64,000 nt of DNA. It comes from Bifidobacterium sp. WK041_4_12 (lineage in GTDB: Bacteria; Actinomycetota; Actinomycetes; Actinomycetales; Bifidobacteriaceae). This document shows, one piece after another, positions 51,730-60,016 of the stretch (within the stretch, counting starts at the first letter, position 1; each line of letters begins with the position of its first letter). A program made the position numbers and the translations under genes. The stretch covers positions 248,001 to 312,000 of the forward strand of contig NZ_CP129674.1 of the NCBI RefSeq assembly GCF_041080795.1, written 5' to 3'. Below the pieces are notes generated by a model. That model made no database searches and was not told where the DNA came from. It saw nothing but the letters and a program-made list of their open reading frames with translations.

Positions 51730-54700
51730 TGCCGTTTTCGGCTTCGATGGTTGGTGTTCTCATGGGTATGTTTCGTGTGCTGTGGTCTCGTGTCGGTTCA
51801 GCGCTTTCGCGTGCAGCTGTGTCTCTGTCCGCGCGTCATTTCGGCCATGTCCGCCTTGGTCATGCCGGTCGTTCCTGTTCGCCGTCATTCTGGGCAGGCG
51901 TAGCGGGTCGAGGGATCTCCGCTTTCGCGGCCCTTGTCCTGTCATTCATCATGCTCCTGTCTGGTGTGCTGGTGTTTTCACCGGTTGAGCGTGCGTCTGC
52001 GGATACGGTTGAGCTGGGTCCTGATGGCTATTTCAGTACGTTGAACGCGGGAGATAAGCCGGTCGCGTCGGCTGGTTGGGCTTCGACGCGTCGGATTGTG
52101 TTCGGCAAGCAGGGGAGTTCAGGCACGTATAACGGTGGCACAGTGTCTGGTGGGTATAAGACCTTGGCTAAGGGTGCCGTGGCGAGTGTGCCTGATGCTG
52201 ATTTCGGTCCGGGTCAGAATTATTCGAAGTCGGCGACGACGTCGGTTGCTGCTGGTGAGGCGTTGTTGTGGGCCGATAATGTGGTGACTGCCGGTTTTAG
52301 GTTTGATACGAACGGTACGTATCGTAATTCGTTCGATAGTGCGACGGGTTCGTATAGGTCGAATCTGGCTCTGGTGTCTGATGCGGTGGGGGCGGCGAAT
52401 TATTCGAGTTTTGAGCAGTCCTTGTTGCGTTCTGCTCCTGTTGAGGGTGTGTGCACTGCTGCTCAGTCTGCAGGGTGTTCGTCTGGCAGTTATACTGCTC
52501 AGTCGAATTCGGTGAATTCGTATAAGGTGTTTCCGTTGTCGATTGGTGATGTGAGGCAGTATTTCAACCACACGAGCGGCTGGTCGCGTGACTCTAATCT
52601 TGTTTGTCCTTCGAGCGCTTGTGCTAATGGTGTTTCTGGCTTTTGGTTACGTTCTGCTTACTGGAGCTACGCGCAACGTGCGCTCGTTGGGTGGTTCGAC
52701 GGTCTCCCGGCCTATTACGTTACGGACGACACCGGTTTCGGGTTGCGACAGGCTTTTCGTCTGAATCTTGATAATCTGCTGCTGTCGGCAGACAGCAGCA
52801 ATCAGAGCCAGAGCGCGTCGGGTGATCTGCGCTTGACATTCGTGGATCCGGGCAAGAGATTGAGTGCCTGGTCGGCTTCGGTTACGGGTGGGGCGGGTTC
52901 GCGCGCGTTGAACCTGTCGGGTAGTTCCGATCTGGGTTCGGAGCTGGGTTGGAAGATTGTCGACCCTGCTCAGCCTGGCAAGGTGTTGGGGTCGGGCAGG
53001 ACGAGCAGTGGTGGCAATGCGCTGTTGCCCGAGTCGCAGATGACTGACGAGAACAAGGATTATGACCTGTATGTGTGGGGCCAGCAGGATGGGAGCGCTA
53101 CGGCGGGTCTGACGAACAGGGCGACGGAGCCGGTGAAGACGACAATCCGTGGGGGGAATGTCACGGGGCAGGCACCGCCGTTTGGTATTGAGTTGACGGG
53201 TACCACGGCGGGTACGTTGCGGGCGTATCGGATTGGTGAGTATGACGAGACCGCGTTTACGCAGACTGGTGCGTTGCGTTCGGTGAAGCTGTCGACTCCT
53301 GCGGATCCGGTGAGGTCGTCGGTGTTGGCTGCGGCTGGGGTTGCTGGTGGCGTACATGTGGATGGTGATAATCCGGCTGGCTGGGTGGCGGCGCATTGGC
53401 TTGGCTATCCGACGGATCCGCTGAGTGATGATTCGACGAGCGCGTTTAGCCCGTTTGCGGGCAGATTGCAGTTGTTCGCCCGGGCGTTGCGGGACAGGGT
53501 GTTGGCGGATGGTGATGCCAGTCTTGGTGGTGTGCAGGGGAGTCTGTCCGGCTTGTCTGGTGGCCCGGAGACGTTGGTGGTGTCTGGTCCAGGCTTGTAT
53601 CTGGTTGTGGATGACAGTGGCGCGAGCTTGCCGATCATCGTGGGCACGAAGGTGTTCAACGAGGATGTGGGCGAGGAAGGCGAGTTCGTGGACTTCGTGG
53701 ACGCGGGGGTGCGTGGCAAGCCTCGCCTGGGTGTGGCGAGTCTGAAGACGAGCGTCATGGACGTGTCGAAGCGGGTGGTGAACGATGCGGGCATGGATGG
53801 GTTCGACGTGGGGGCGAGCGTTGAGTTCGAGGTCGCGTTGCAGGTGCCTGATTTGAGTGGCTTCTCCTCGCTGTCGTATGCCTCGTATGAGTTTGGTGTG
53901 GTGGATATGGCCGCTGCGGGGTTGGTGTTGCCTGACCCGTCGGAGGTGCGTGTGTTCATGGATGTGCCTGCTCCGGATACGGAGGTGACAGGCAGTCTGC
54001 CGCCTTCGTCAATAGGAGTCACTGGTCAGGCGCTGACGGTGGCCGGGTTGAAGGCCCTGTTCGCGGAGGATGTGTCGGGCCATGTGGCGAACAGAGCGGA
54101 CGTGCCTGCGGGTTCCCTGGTTCGTATCCGGTATGCGGCTGTGGTGGATGCGGATACTGGCGCGAAGACACTGTTGAGTGCTGCTGGTGCGGGTGAGATT
54201 CAGGCGAATGAGAATATGGTGACCCTGACGCGGTCGAAGAGCGACGGTTCAACTGAGCAGAAGAGCGCGACCGCTAACGTGTATTCCTTCCAGGTGAATG
54301 TGATGAAGGTGGACAAGGACACTCCTGCGACGCGTCTGGCTGGCGCGGTGTTCGAGGTGTCGCGTGACGGCGAGACGCTCGAGTTCGTGGATGTGGGCGA
54401 TGGCGTGTATCGTCTGGCGGTCGGGGGCGACGCTGTCACGACGCAGAGTGTGGTTTCGCACACGGATGGGTCGTTGGTGCTGCAGGGCGTGGAGGCTCGC
54501 GAGCTTTCGTTCCGGGAGACCGAGGCCCCGTCTGGCTATTTCAAGGTGTCGGGCTTCACGGTGGATGTATTGCCCGAGTGGAATCCTGACGCGAGCGAGG
54601 TGACGCTGGCCTCGTATCGCACCGAGGGCACGAATCTGGCGTATGTGAGTGAGGATGGCCGTCGGGTTGTGGTGGGTGATCCGATCTGGAGTCTGGCGAA

Positions 54701-54827
54701 CCTGCCGTACACGGGTGGCATCGGCATCCTGCTGCTATTCGTGGCTGGTGGCACGCTCTTCATCCTCGCCATCCGGCCCTACTACCTGTCCCACAACGCC
54801 GAAGCCACCGCCAACCTCCTCGAATAA
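51729..54827 (+). CDS. LPYTG-anchored pilin-like surface protein
   Basis: The protein is up to 1032 residues. After an unusual 60-residue basic N-terminus comes a signal helix (ISAFAALVLSFIMLLSGVLVF, about 60-80) ending ERASA. A DUF6273-like part (about 185-360) has FWLRSAYWS and TGFGLRQAFRLN. Pilin-like beta domains follow, then a SpaA-type domain near 850-960 with KVDKDTPATRLAGAVFEV and the isopeptide Glu in ETEAPSGY. LPYTG (992-996), a helix and a polar end form the sorting signal. No class C sortase is nearby. The start is unsettled: GTG 51729, ATG 51747, 51762 or 51768, none with a good ribosome site. G/T-rich codons differ from the core genes. Confidence 0.85.
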   Translation: MPFSASMVGVLMGMFRVLWSRVGSALSRAAVSLSARHFGHVRLGHAGRSCSPSFWAGVAGRGISAFAALVLSFIMLLSGVLVFSPVERASADTVELGPDGYFSTLNAGDKPVASAGWASTRRIVFGKQGSSGTYNGGTVSGGYKTLAKGAVASVPDADFGPGQNYSKSATTSVAAGEALLWADNVVTAGFRFDTNGTYRNSFDSATGSYRSNLALVSDAVGAANYSSFEQSLLRSAPVEGVCTAAQSAGCSSGSYTAQSNSVNSYKVFPLSIGDVRQYFNHTSGWSRDSNLVCPSSACANGVSGFWLRSAYWSYAQRALVGWFDGLPAYYVTDDTGFGLRQAFRLNLDNLLLSADSSNQSQSASGDLRLTFVDPGKRLSAWSASVTGGAGSRALNLSGSSDLGSELGWKIVDPAQPGKVLGSGRTSSGGNALLPESQMTDENKDYDLYVWGQQDGSATAGLTNRATEPVKTTIRGGNVTGQAPPFGIELTGTTAGTLRAYRIGEYDETAFTQTGALRSVKLSTPADPVRSSVLAAAGVAGGVHVDGDNPAGWVAAHWLGYPTDPLSDDSTSAFSPFAGRLQLFARALRDRVLADGDASLGGVQGSLSGLSGGPETLVVSGPGLYLVVDDSGASLPIIVGTKVFNEDVGEEGEFVDFVDAGVRGKPRLGVASLKTSVMDVSKRVVNDAGMDGFDVGASVEFEVALQVPDLSGFSSLSYASYEFGVVDMAAAGLVLPDPSEVRVFMDVPAPDTEVTGSLPPSSIGVTGQALTVAGLKALFAEDVSGHVANRADVPAGSLVRIRYAAVVDADTGAKTLLSAAGAGEIQANENMVTLTRSKSDGSTEQKSATANVYSFQVNVMKVDKDTPATRLAGAVFEVSRDGETLEFVDVGDGVYRLAVGGDAVTTQSVVSHTDGSLVLQGVEARELSFRETEAPSGYFKVSGFTVDVLPEWNPDASEVTLASYRTEGTNLAYVSEDGRRVVVGDPIWSLANLPYTGGIGILLLFVAGGTLFILAIRPYYLSHNAEATANLLE

Positions 54828-55403
54828 CACGCAAGAAGCATGCCCAGCCGGGCCGAAACGAAAGAGACAGTGAATTCCGAGCAGCCCAGAGAATCCTGAG
54901 TAACCCAGCACGATGCCCTGAACCGGTATATGACCGTGCGCAGATAATTCCGGATTGCAGCGGTGAGGGAGACGCTATCGTTTCACCGACACCATATCTA
55001 GTGTCTACCGTGTTGTCTGCATGCTGTATGTGGCCTGTGGCGAGGGCGTCTGGGATGCTTCCCTCGCTGACGGCGGAACCAGGTGATGTCCTGGTCGCTG
55101 GCCGTGTGCGATTCGTTGCCGTACAGCCGTTTCGACTGGTTCGGACATGCGCTTTTACTGCCTCTTTTGAGATTCTCTACTGCCTGGCAGATGGTTCAGA
55201 AGTATCAGGGATTGAATTGGCGTTGGTTCCGGGCTGTCGCCCAGACCTGTCGAGCTGGATCAGCTCGACCATCGTCTTGGTGCACGAATTAACAAGACAC
55301 ATTGATTCCCTTGCCTAGAGTGATGGACAGTGAAGGGCAAACTGCCTGTGGCAATGCAGCGGTCTTCCCGTGCAATGGAAAGGACCGTGAAGAAGGAGAA
55401 GGA
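54828..55403. other. Gap without a recognised gene
   Basis: Between the surface protein and the small ORF no conserved gene is seen. Two overlapping frames at 55001-55318 and 55083-55292 are open, but neither has a ribosome site or a family likeness. They may be remains of a lost gene. Confidence 0.4.
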
Positions 55404-55517
55404 ATGGGAATTACAAATACTGATTTTCTCATGGCCTTCGAGGTGCTCTTCTCTATTGCTACATGGGAATATATGAAGCATCTCTGGGATGAACGGATCG
55501 CGCCTGCAAGGCAATAG
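55404..55517 (+). CDS. Possible 37-residue small protein
   Basis: The frame MGITNTDFLMAFEVLFSI... runs for 37 codons and ends in RIAPARQ. AAGGAG lies 5 nt before the ATG, one of the strongest ribosome sites in this part of the window. The first 20 residues form an amphipathic or weak membrane helix (LMAFEVLFSIATW), followed by a charged end. Such layouts are found in small membrane or holin-like toxins, but no family is recognised. It stands alone upstream of the GrpB gene. Confidence 0.45.
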   Translation: MGITNTDFLMAFEVLFSIATWEYMKHLWDERIAPARQ

Positions 55518-55692
55518 GACGGTGACACTTATACAACGAACATTTTTGGAGTGGGGTTAGCGAATGGGTTTGTGTTAAGTTCAGCTGTTGTGAATATTCG
55601 GAGTTCTGCAGTAGGTGCGACAGTGGGACGACGGTGCAATGGTGTGTCGTAGGAGCGTTGATCAGAGTCATGAAGAGGAAGCGTCTGAAACT

Positions 55693-56247
55693 ATGAATAG
55701 GTCTCTTTCGGATATGACGGTGGAAGAGTTGTGGCAGCTCTTCCCGATACAGCTTTCAGAGCATGACCCGCAGTGGAGCGCCTGGTATGAGGATGAAAGT
55801 AGCAGCCTAGTCAGAATTCTTGGTGGGAATGTCGCCCGCATTGACCATATTGGTTCCACCTATGTGAGCGGCCTGGTCGCCAAGCCCATTGTCGATATCC
55901 TGCTTCAAGTGAGGCCGACAGCTGACATTGCTGACGTCAGGGGGGTTCTTGAGGGGGATGGGTGGCTGCTGATGGCGGAGTGTCCCGAGCGCGGGGAGTT
56001 GGATCTCAACAAGGGGTATACGCCTGAAGGTTTCGCGGCAAAGGTCTTCCACTTGCACGTGCGTAGGGAGGGAGATTGGGATGAGCTTCGTTTCCGTGAC
56101 TATTTGGTGGGGCATTCCGATGCTGCGGCGCAGTATGGCGAACTCAAGCGAAGGCTGCTCGTGAAGTACGAACATAATCGAGATGCCTATACGCAGGCGA
56201 AGACCGGGTTCATCCGGTCATGCGTGGACAAGGCACGAAAGACGTGA
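55693..56247 (+). CDS. GrpB family (UPF0157) protein
   Basis: The 184-residue protein has the nucleotidyltransferase-like GrpB fold. HIGSTYVSGLVAKPIVDILLQV contains the G-S and D-x-D-like motif, and HLHVRREG and FRDYLVGH follow. The biochemical role of this family is not well known; it is often fused to CoaE or kept near resistance genes. ATG 55693 was chosen for the family N-terminus, with GAGGAAG 11 nt upstream. It precedes a strong hairpin at 56400. Confidence 0.87.
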   Translation: MNRSLSDMTVEELWQLFPIQLSEHDPQWSAWYEDESSSLVRILGGNVARIDHIGSTYVSGLVAKPIVDILLQVRPTADIADVRGVLEGDGWLLMAECPERGELDLNKGYTPEGFAAKVFHLHVRREGDWDELRFRDYLVGHSDAAAQYGELKRRLLVKYEHNRDAYTQAKTGFIRSCVDKARKT

Positions 56248-56399
56248 ACTCCAAGGACATACAACGACCGGCGTTCTTTCGCGGACTCAATTGTTAGCCT
56301 TACCTTCTCGAACCATCTGGAACGTTGCTCTGAACTCTTATGCGGATCACAGTGCCTGCATCTGGATTGTCGAGAGCAAGAAGCCGATGCGTCTTTGTA

Positions 56400-56426
56400 A
56401 AATGTAGAAAATCTTTTTCTACATTT
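56400..56426. terminator. Bidirectional AT-rich terminator hairpin
   Basis: A perfect 12-bp stem (56400-56411 with 56415-56426), with A-run and T-run inside and a 3-nt loop, lies between the GrpB gene and the convergent AbiEi unit. It can serve both strands. The reading frame after abiEi ends inside it. Confidence 0.75.
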
Positions 56427-56637
56427 CATTGAGTATGAGTGTGAGAAGATCCAGTGTCATGGTTTTAGCTGCTGCGAAGTCTATGCGCTCTTTGACGGGG
56501 ACCAGGGTTTCGTTCACGTTGTCGTATTCTTTCCGATACTGGTCCTCGTATGTGTTCACATCGTTTATGAGGCCTGTCAGATCATTCTCAGTGACGGCGA
56601 TGCTGGCGGTGACCTTTGTCAGCCTTTCAGGCCTCGT
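56419..56637 (-). pseudogene. Open frame directly after the AbiEi stop, probable gene remnant
   Basis: In the same frame as the AbiEi gene, the 72 codons after its TGA stay open to a TAG at 56419. The translation looks like real protein (VTENDLTGLINDVNTYEDQY, then NETLVPVKERIDFAAAKTM). It has no ATG before residue 55 and no ribosome site. A related 20-residue stretch is found at 59938. It may be the end of a lost partner gene or a stop-truncated C-terminus of AbiEi. No family is recognised. Confidence 0.4.
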
Positions 56638-57585
56638 TCATTCGGATTCTATCCCTTGCGGGTAGTAGATTCCGATATCCGGGTCGAGCAGCTTGCCATG
56701 CATGTCCTTTTCCAGATAGGCGGTGAACCCGGTCTTGTCCGGTCTCGAACGTTCTGTGACCAGGCTCTTCTGCCGTTCGGAATATCCTGCCCTGTCCATG
56801 TAGAACAGAATGTTCTTTTCATAGGGAAACAGGTAGTTGCCTGCCTTGAGCAGCTGCATCATCCTGAGTATCTTCAGTGTTTCCCTTGCCCTGCGGAACG
56901 CGTCGAGCACCTCGCCCGCCCCACCCGCGTAGTCCGGTTTGACGGCGCATTCGACAAGAGTCTTCTCGACGCCGCTCACGGCTATCCCAGAGGGGGCGTG
57001 GGGAGCGGGAACCTTGGTGATGCCGTTGTCAACCTCGGCGGACTTCTCCAGGAGATAGACCTCGTGCGTGGTGCCTTCATACTCAAAGGTGTAGATGTTC
57101 CTCGTCATCCTCGCCGGAAGCGAGAACGCCGAGTCAAGCTGCTCCTGCGTCAGCTCGCCCGGCTCGTGCGGCGGATTCTTGGCCTTCGTTCGTCTGCTCT
57201 TGACACAGATGGGCTTGGGAACATTCAGCGTCAGCCCGTGCAGATACAGGGCGGAATAATGCGAGACATACGCATGGGTGGAAAGGGACAGAGCTATGGC
57301 ATAGGGTGAGACCGGCTGGCTTCGTGGTATCAGCCTGACAACCTCCTTGCCATCGAATTTCCTGACCAAATGCAGTTCCCTAAACAGATTCTCGTCGGGA
57401 GAAAGAATGTACTTCGTGAATTCCGACAGAGACACTCGCTGTAGAAGATAGCGCTGGTCCCGAAGGGCACTGTAAACTTTCCTGATTGAAGCTGGCACCA
57501 GCACGTTGTTGAAGACGCTACTCTCTGACATCACTGCGGCAGGAATGTCCTTCGCCTTGACCTTCTTGTAGAACACGTACGGCAT
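56638..57585 (-). CDS. AbiEi-family antitoxin/transcriptional regulator
   Basis: The 315-residue protein has a winged-helix-like N-terminal half (LVPASIRKVYSALRDQRYLLQRVSLSEF), then the AbiEi core with SHYSALYLHGLT and SGVEKTLVECAVKPDYAGG. AbiEi proteins repress their own operon and counter AbiEii nucleotidyltransferase toxins in abortive phage defence. The expected AbiEii gene is not seen; only a 72-codon remnant follows. ATG 57585 was chosen because AGGA lies 6 nt before it. Two long palindromes upstream match the paired repeats that AbiEi binds in known systems. It is more AT-rich upstream than its neighbours, suggesting transfer. Confidence 0.78.
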   Translation of the reverse strand: MPYVFYKKVKAKDIPAAVMSESSVFNNVLVPASIRKVYSALRDQRYLLQRVSLSEFTKYILSPDENLFRELHLVRKFDGKEVVRLIPRSQPVSPYAIALSLSTHAYVSHYSALYLHGLTLNVPKPICVKSRRTKAKNPPHEPGELTQEQLDSAFSLPARMTRNIYTFEYEGTTHEVYLLEKSAEVDNGITKVPAPHAPSGIAVSGVEKTLVECAVKPDYAGGAGEVLDAFRRARETLKILRMMQLLKAGNYLFPYEKNILFYMDRAGYSERQKSLVTERSRPDKTGFTAYLEKDMHGKLLDPDIGIYYPQGIESE

Positions 57586-57636
57586 GACCATTCCTCGACG
57601 GTATCGCATTTCTGGAAGTTGACAAACAAATAAAGT

Positions 57637-57664
57637 ATTGATAAAGTATAAATACTTTATCAAT
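57637..57664. promoter_or_regulatory. Palindromic operator 1 of the abiEi gene
   Basis: Perfect 13-bp arms (57637-57649 with 57652-57664) flank a central AA. The inner 20 bp are the same as in the second palindrome. It ends 52 bp before the AbiEi start codon. Confidence 0.82.
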
Positions 57665-57730
57665 CATACAATCATGACAGTATTGCCAATGTGTTCTAGG
57701 CAAAACGCCGGTGAATTGACAAATTTTATT

Positions 57731-57764
57731 CTATTACATAAAGTATAAATACTTTATGTAATAG
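57731..57764. promoter_or_regulatory. Palindromic operator 2 of the abiEi gene
   Basis: Perfect 16-bp arms (57731-57746 with 57749-57764) flank a central AA. It shares the core ATAAAGTATAAATACTTTAT with operator 1; the two centres are 97 bp apart. Confidence 0.82.
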
Positions 57765-57932
57765 GTTATAGCTCATCTCTGTCTATGGAAAGGATGTTGG
57801 GCCGCTCCACGCCGTGTGTTGGCCCGCCATTCTAATCGCCAGCCTTCGCCTTCAATTACAACATCAGTCATATGAAAAACATGTGCTCGGACGGTTGAAC
57901 GATCGCCGTTCGTATTCGTACCTGTCTAATGC

Positions 57933-57959
57933 CCGTATCGTTCTCATACGATGCGGGCG
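57933..57959 (-). terminator. Hairpin after the tetR gene
   Basis: 57933-57943 pairs with 57949-57959 (11 bp, one G-T pair), starting 8 bp past the TetR stop on the minus strand. The U-run after it is weak (ATTAG). Confidence 0.5.
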
Positions 57960-57966
57960 GTGGTCA

Positions 57967-58533
57967 CTACTCATCGCGTTGCCGAGCGGGAAGTGCGACG
58001 GCAGTTCTCAAGGACAACGAGGCGATGATCTCATCGCTGAGTGCTGCAGGTTTGATTGCGTCTCCATGCTGCAGATGGAAGCGAAGGATGTTCCATAAGC
58101 CGCCGATCATCAGCAGGTCGATGTGCTTTTCGTCGCCAAGCTCGCCGTCATGCCAAGGAAGAGGCTGCAATGGCAACAGTTCGATGAGTTGTCTGGTCTG
58201 AACGTCGAGCACTGAGCCCAGGAGGTTGTTGCGCTGCAATACTCTCAGCGTGGGCGCAGATGCGTTCCAGAACTTGAAATAGTGAATGAGAAGATCTCTG
58301 AAATCCACGAACCCGAGTTGTTTCGCCTGAGCCAGGTACTGATCCACCAGTTCACAGATGTACTCGTCTATCACATCTTGCTTGCCATGAAAGTTCTTGT
58401 AGAACGTTTTCCTCGACACGCCAGCCGAGGCGGCGATCTCGGATATCGTGATCTCGTTGAAGCTGCTCGTCCTCAGCTTGCAGAGCAGCGCAGCCACTAT
58501 CATGCTTCTGGATCTCATCGCCGTCGAATTCAT
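57967..58533 (-). CDS. TetR/AcrR-family transcriptional regulator
   Basis: The 188-residue protein has a TetR-type N-terminal DNA-binding domain (about 8-52). ITISEIAASAGVSRKTFYKNF is the helix-turn-helix, followed by a ligand domain. ATG 58533 was chosen because it has GGCAGG just upstream and gives the usual short N-terminus; the frame extends 31 codons more. It is divergent from the HXXEE gene, with a near-perfect palindrome between them, so it likely represses that gene. The ligand is unknown. Confidence 0.87.
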   Translation of the reverse strand: MNSTAMRSRSMIVAALLCKLRTSSFNEITISEIAASAGVSRKTFYKNFHGKQDVIDEYICELVDQYLAQAKQLGFVDFRDLLIHYFKFWNASAPTLRVLQRNNLLGSVLDVQTRQLIELLPLQPLPWHDGELGDEKHIDLLMIGGLWNILRFHLQHGDAIKPAALSDEIIASLSLRTAVALPARQRDE

Positions 58534-58614
58534 CAATCCTGCCTCTTCCAAAAGGTTACAGAAGCACAAATCTGTAACTGCCATCGTCTGATTGCCGGAA
58601 TCGATCATACAGTA

Positions 58615-58638
58615 AATAGGTAACATATGTAACCTATT
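58615..58638. promoter_or_regulatory. Likely TetR operator
   Basis: A 24-bp palindrome with one mismatched pair, centred on ACATATGT. It ends just before the AAGGAG ribosome site of the HXXEE gene, so a bound repressor would cover that gene's transcription start. Confidence 0.75.
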
Positions 58639-58649
58639 AAGGAGTGGAC

Positions 58650-59171
58650 ATGGAAATGTTCCTAAGCTACTGGATGCTGCCGATTCTGTTCATACTGCAC
58701 GATTTCGAAGAGATGATAGCGATGCCGATTTGGAAGAGAAGGCACCGTCGGATGCTTTCGACCATGAGCAAGCCATTTTTCGGCGCAGTCTCCAATGGGC
58801 AGGCGTTCTCGTGCGGAGTTCTGGAAGAAATGACGATTCTTCTCGTTGTTTCCGCCATCTGCAGCGTAACGAACGACAGCACGCTCTATCTTGCATTCTG
58901 CATTGCATACGCGTCACATTTCATCATGCACTATCGCATGTGCATGCAGATGAGGGCATATGTGCCTGGCGTGGTCTCCGCCACGATAGAGATGCCGGTG
59001 ATGATCTGGCTCATCATCTCATACTGGCATATGGGACAGGCGACGTTGGAGACATTTCTCGCCTATCAGGCGGTGGTGCTGCTCTTCGTCTATGCGAATC
59101 TCCTGATCATGCACAGGTTGATGCCTGCAATCCAATCAAGGCTCCTGGCCTATGCCAACGACCCTGCATGA
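58650..59171 (+). CDS. HXXEE-domain membrane protein
   Basis: The 173-residue protein has five or six membrane helices. HDFEEM near residue 17 is the HxxEE motif that names the family, and HFIMHYR in the middle helix supplies further His residues. The motif suggests a metal-bound membrane enzyme, but no reaction is known. ATG 58650 follows AAGGAG by 5 nt; the GTG two codons before is closer than expected. Expression is probably controlled by the divergent TetR protein through the palindrome at 58615. Confidence 0.82.
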   Translation: MEMFLSYWMLPILFILHDFEEMIAMPIWKRRHRRMLSTMSKPFFGAVSNGQAFSCGVLEEMTILLVVSAICSVTNDSTLYLAFCIAYASHFIMHYRMCMQMRAYVPGVVSATIEMPVMIWLIISYWHMGQATLETFLAYQAVVLLFVYANLLIMHRLMPAIQSRLLAYANDPA

Positions 59172-59290
59172 TGCGCGGACCTGATTCGCGGGAATGTTAG
59201 TCAAGACATCCGCGCCAATGCGTGAGCGTAGTTTCCATGTCTCGTAAACGAACGTATTTTTGATAGATGCTGCCGCAGAACATACGGTGC

Positions 59291-59782
59291 CTAGAGCAGC
59301 CGGGCTACTTCGAAGCGTTCCAGTGTCACCAGGGTATCGTCGTTGATCGTGAAATCCTGGCCGAATTCTTCGCGGTATTCCGTGGAATTCCAGAAATTTG
59401 CGTGGGCCTTGCGCCACCCTGCCGCATCCGTGTATCCCTCGCCCTCATCTATGGCGTGGCGGTCGTCAACGTCGATGAAGCGTTTGCTTTCGATGGAGGT
59501 ATAGCGCAGTATTGCGATATCCTGGCCATGTGAATCGATGAGCATTCTGAGGTCACCTGCCTTGGGGATCCTCTCGTCGAGGATCTCGAATTCTCTGTGC
59601 AGGCAGGCGGTGCTGGTTTTTCGTCCTGCAAGAATCGAAGCGGTCAGAGCGTCGCGAACTGGACCCGGATACGCGAACTCGTCTTTCGGAATGCGAGCCA
59701 TTCCCTCTGGAGTGAGCGAGTCAATATCAATATCGTGGCTTGTGCTTGTGCTTGTGCTTGTGCCTGTGCCTGTTGTGCTCAT
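59291..59782 (-). CDS. ASCH-domain protein
   Basis: The 163-residue protein has a Thr/Ser/Gly repeat N-terminus, then an ASCH fold: FAYPGPVRDALTASILAGRKTSTA with the typical G-R-K-T-x-T motif, PKAGDLRMLID, and EGYTDAAGWRKAHANFW. ASCH proteins bind RNA or nucleosides, and some are amidohydrolases for acetylated cytidine (YqfB type). The frame has no Cys that would suggest another activity. The start is taken at 59782 before the repeat; an internal ATG just before ARIPKDEF (about 28 codons on) could also be used. No strong ribosome site is seen. Confidence 0.78.
   Translation of the reverse strand: MSTTGTGTSTSTSTSHDIDIDSLTPEGMARIPKDEFAYPGPVRDALTASILAGRKTSTACLHREFEILDERIPKAGDLRMLIDSHGQDIAILRYTSIESKRFIDVDDRHAIDEGEGYTDAAGWRKAHANFWNSTEYREEFGQDFTINDDTLVTLERFEVARLL
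59741..59770 (-). repeat. Five hexamer repeats in the ASCH gene N-terminus
   Basis: Five TGTGCT/TGTGCC units stand in tandem. Read on the minus strand they encode alternating Thr and Ser/Gly. Changes in copy number would add or remove two residues and keep the frame. Confidence 0.8.
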
Positions 59783-59937
59783 GCGTTTCACTGTAACAGT
59801 GGGATGACACAGCCATTGGGCTTGCGTGGCCCACCTCGGGCACAGGGTAGTCCACACAACATCACACATACGTGTGCAGGCTGCCGTTGCAGATCCGCCG
59901 ATTCGCGTCGTATGTCGCATCTTCTGCAGGCACGGGA

Positions 59938-60001
59938 TGCCTGAACGTCGTTCACGAGGCCTGTCAGATCATGTTTGGTGATGGCGACGCTTTTCGCCGG
60001 A
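59938..60001 (-). pseudogene. Fragment similar to the remnant after abiEi
   Basis: On the minus strand this encodes KSVAITKHDLTGLVNDV, close to SIAVTENDLTGLINDV at 56419-56637, and the DNA shares GATCTGACAGGCCT. There is no start or continuing frame, so it looks like a broken copy of the same unknown gene. Confidence 0.45.
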
Positions 60002-60016
60002 GATCTAGGGCATCAG

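Noticed and set aside
55001..55318. Open frame of 105 codons
   Set aside because: It has no ribosome site or family likeness, and a second overlapping frame is equally open.
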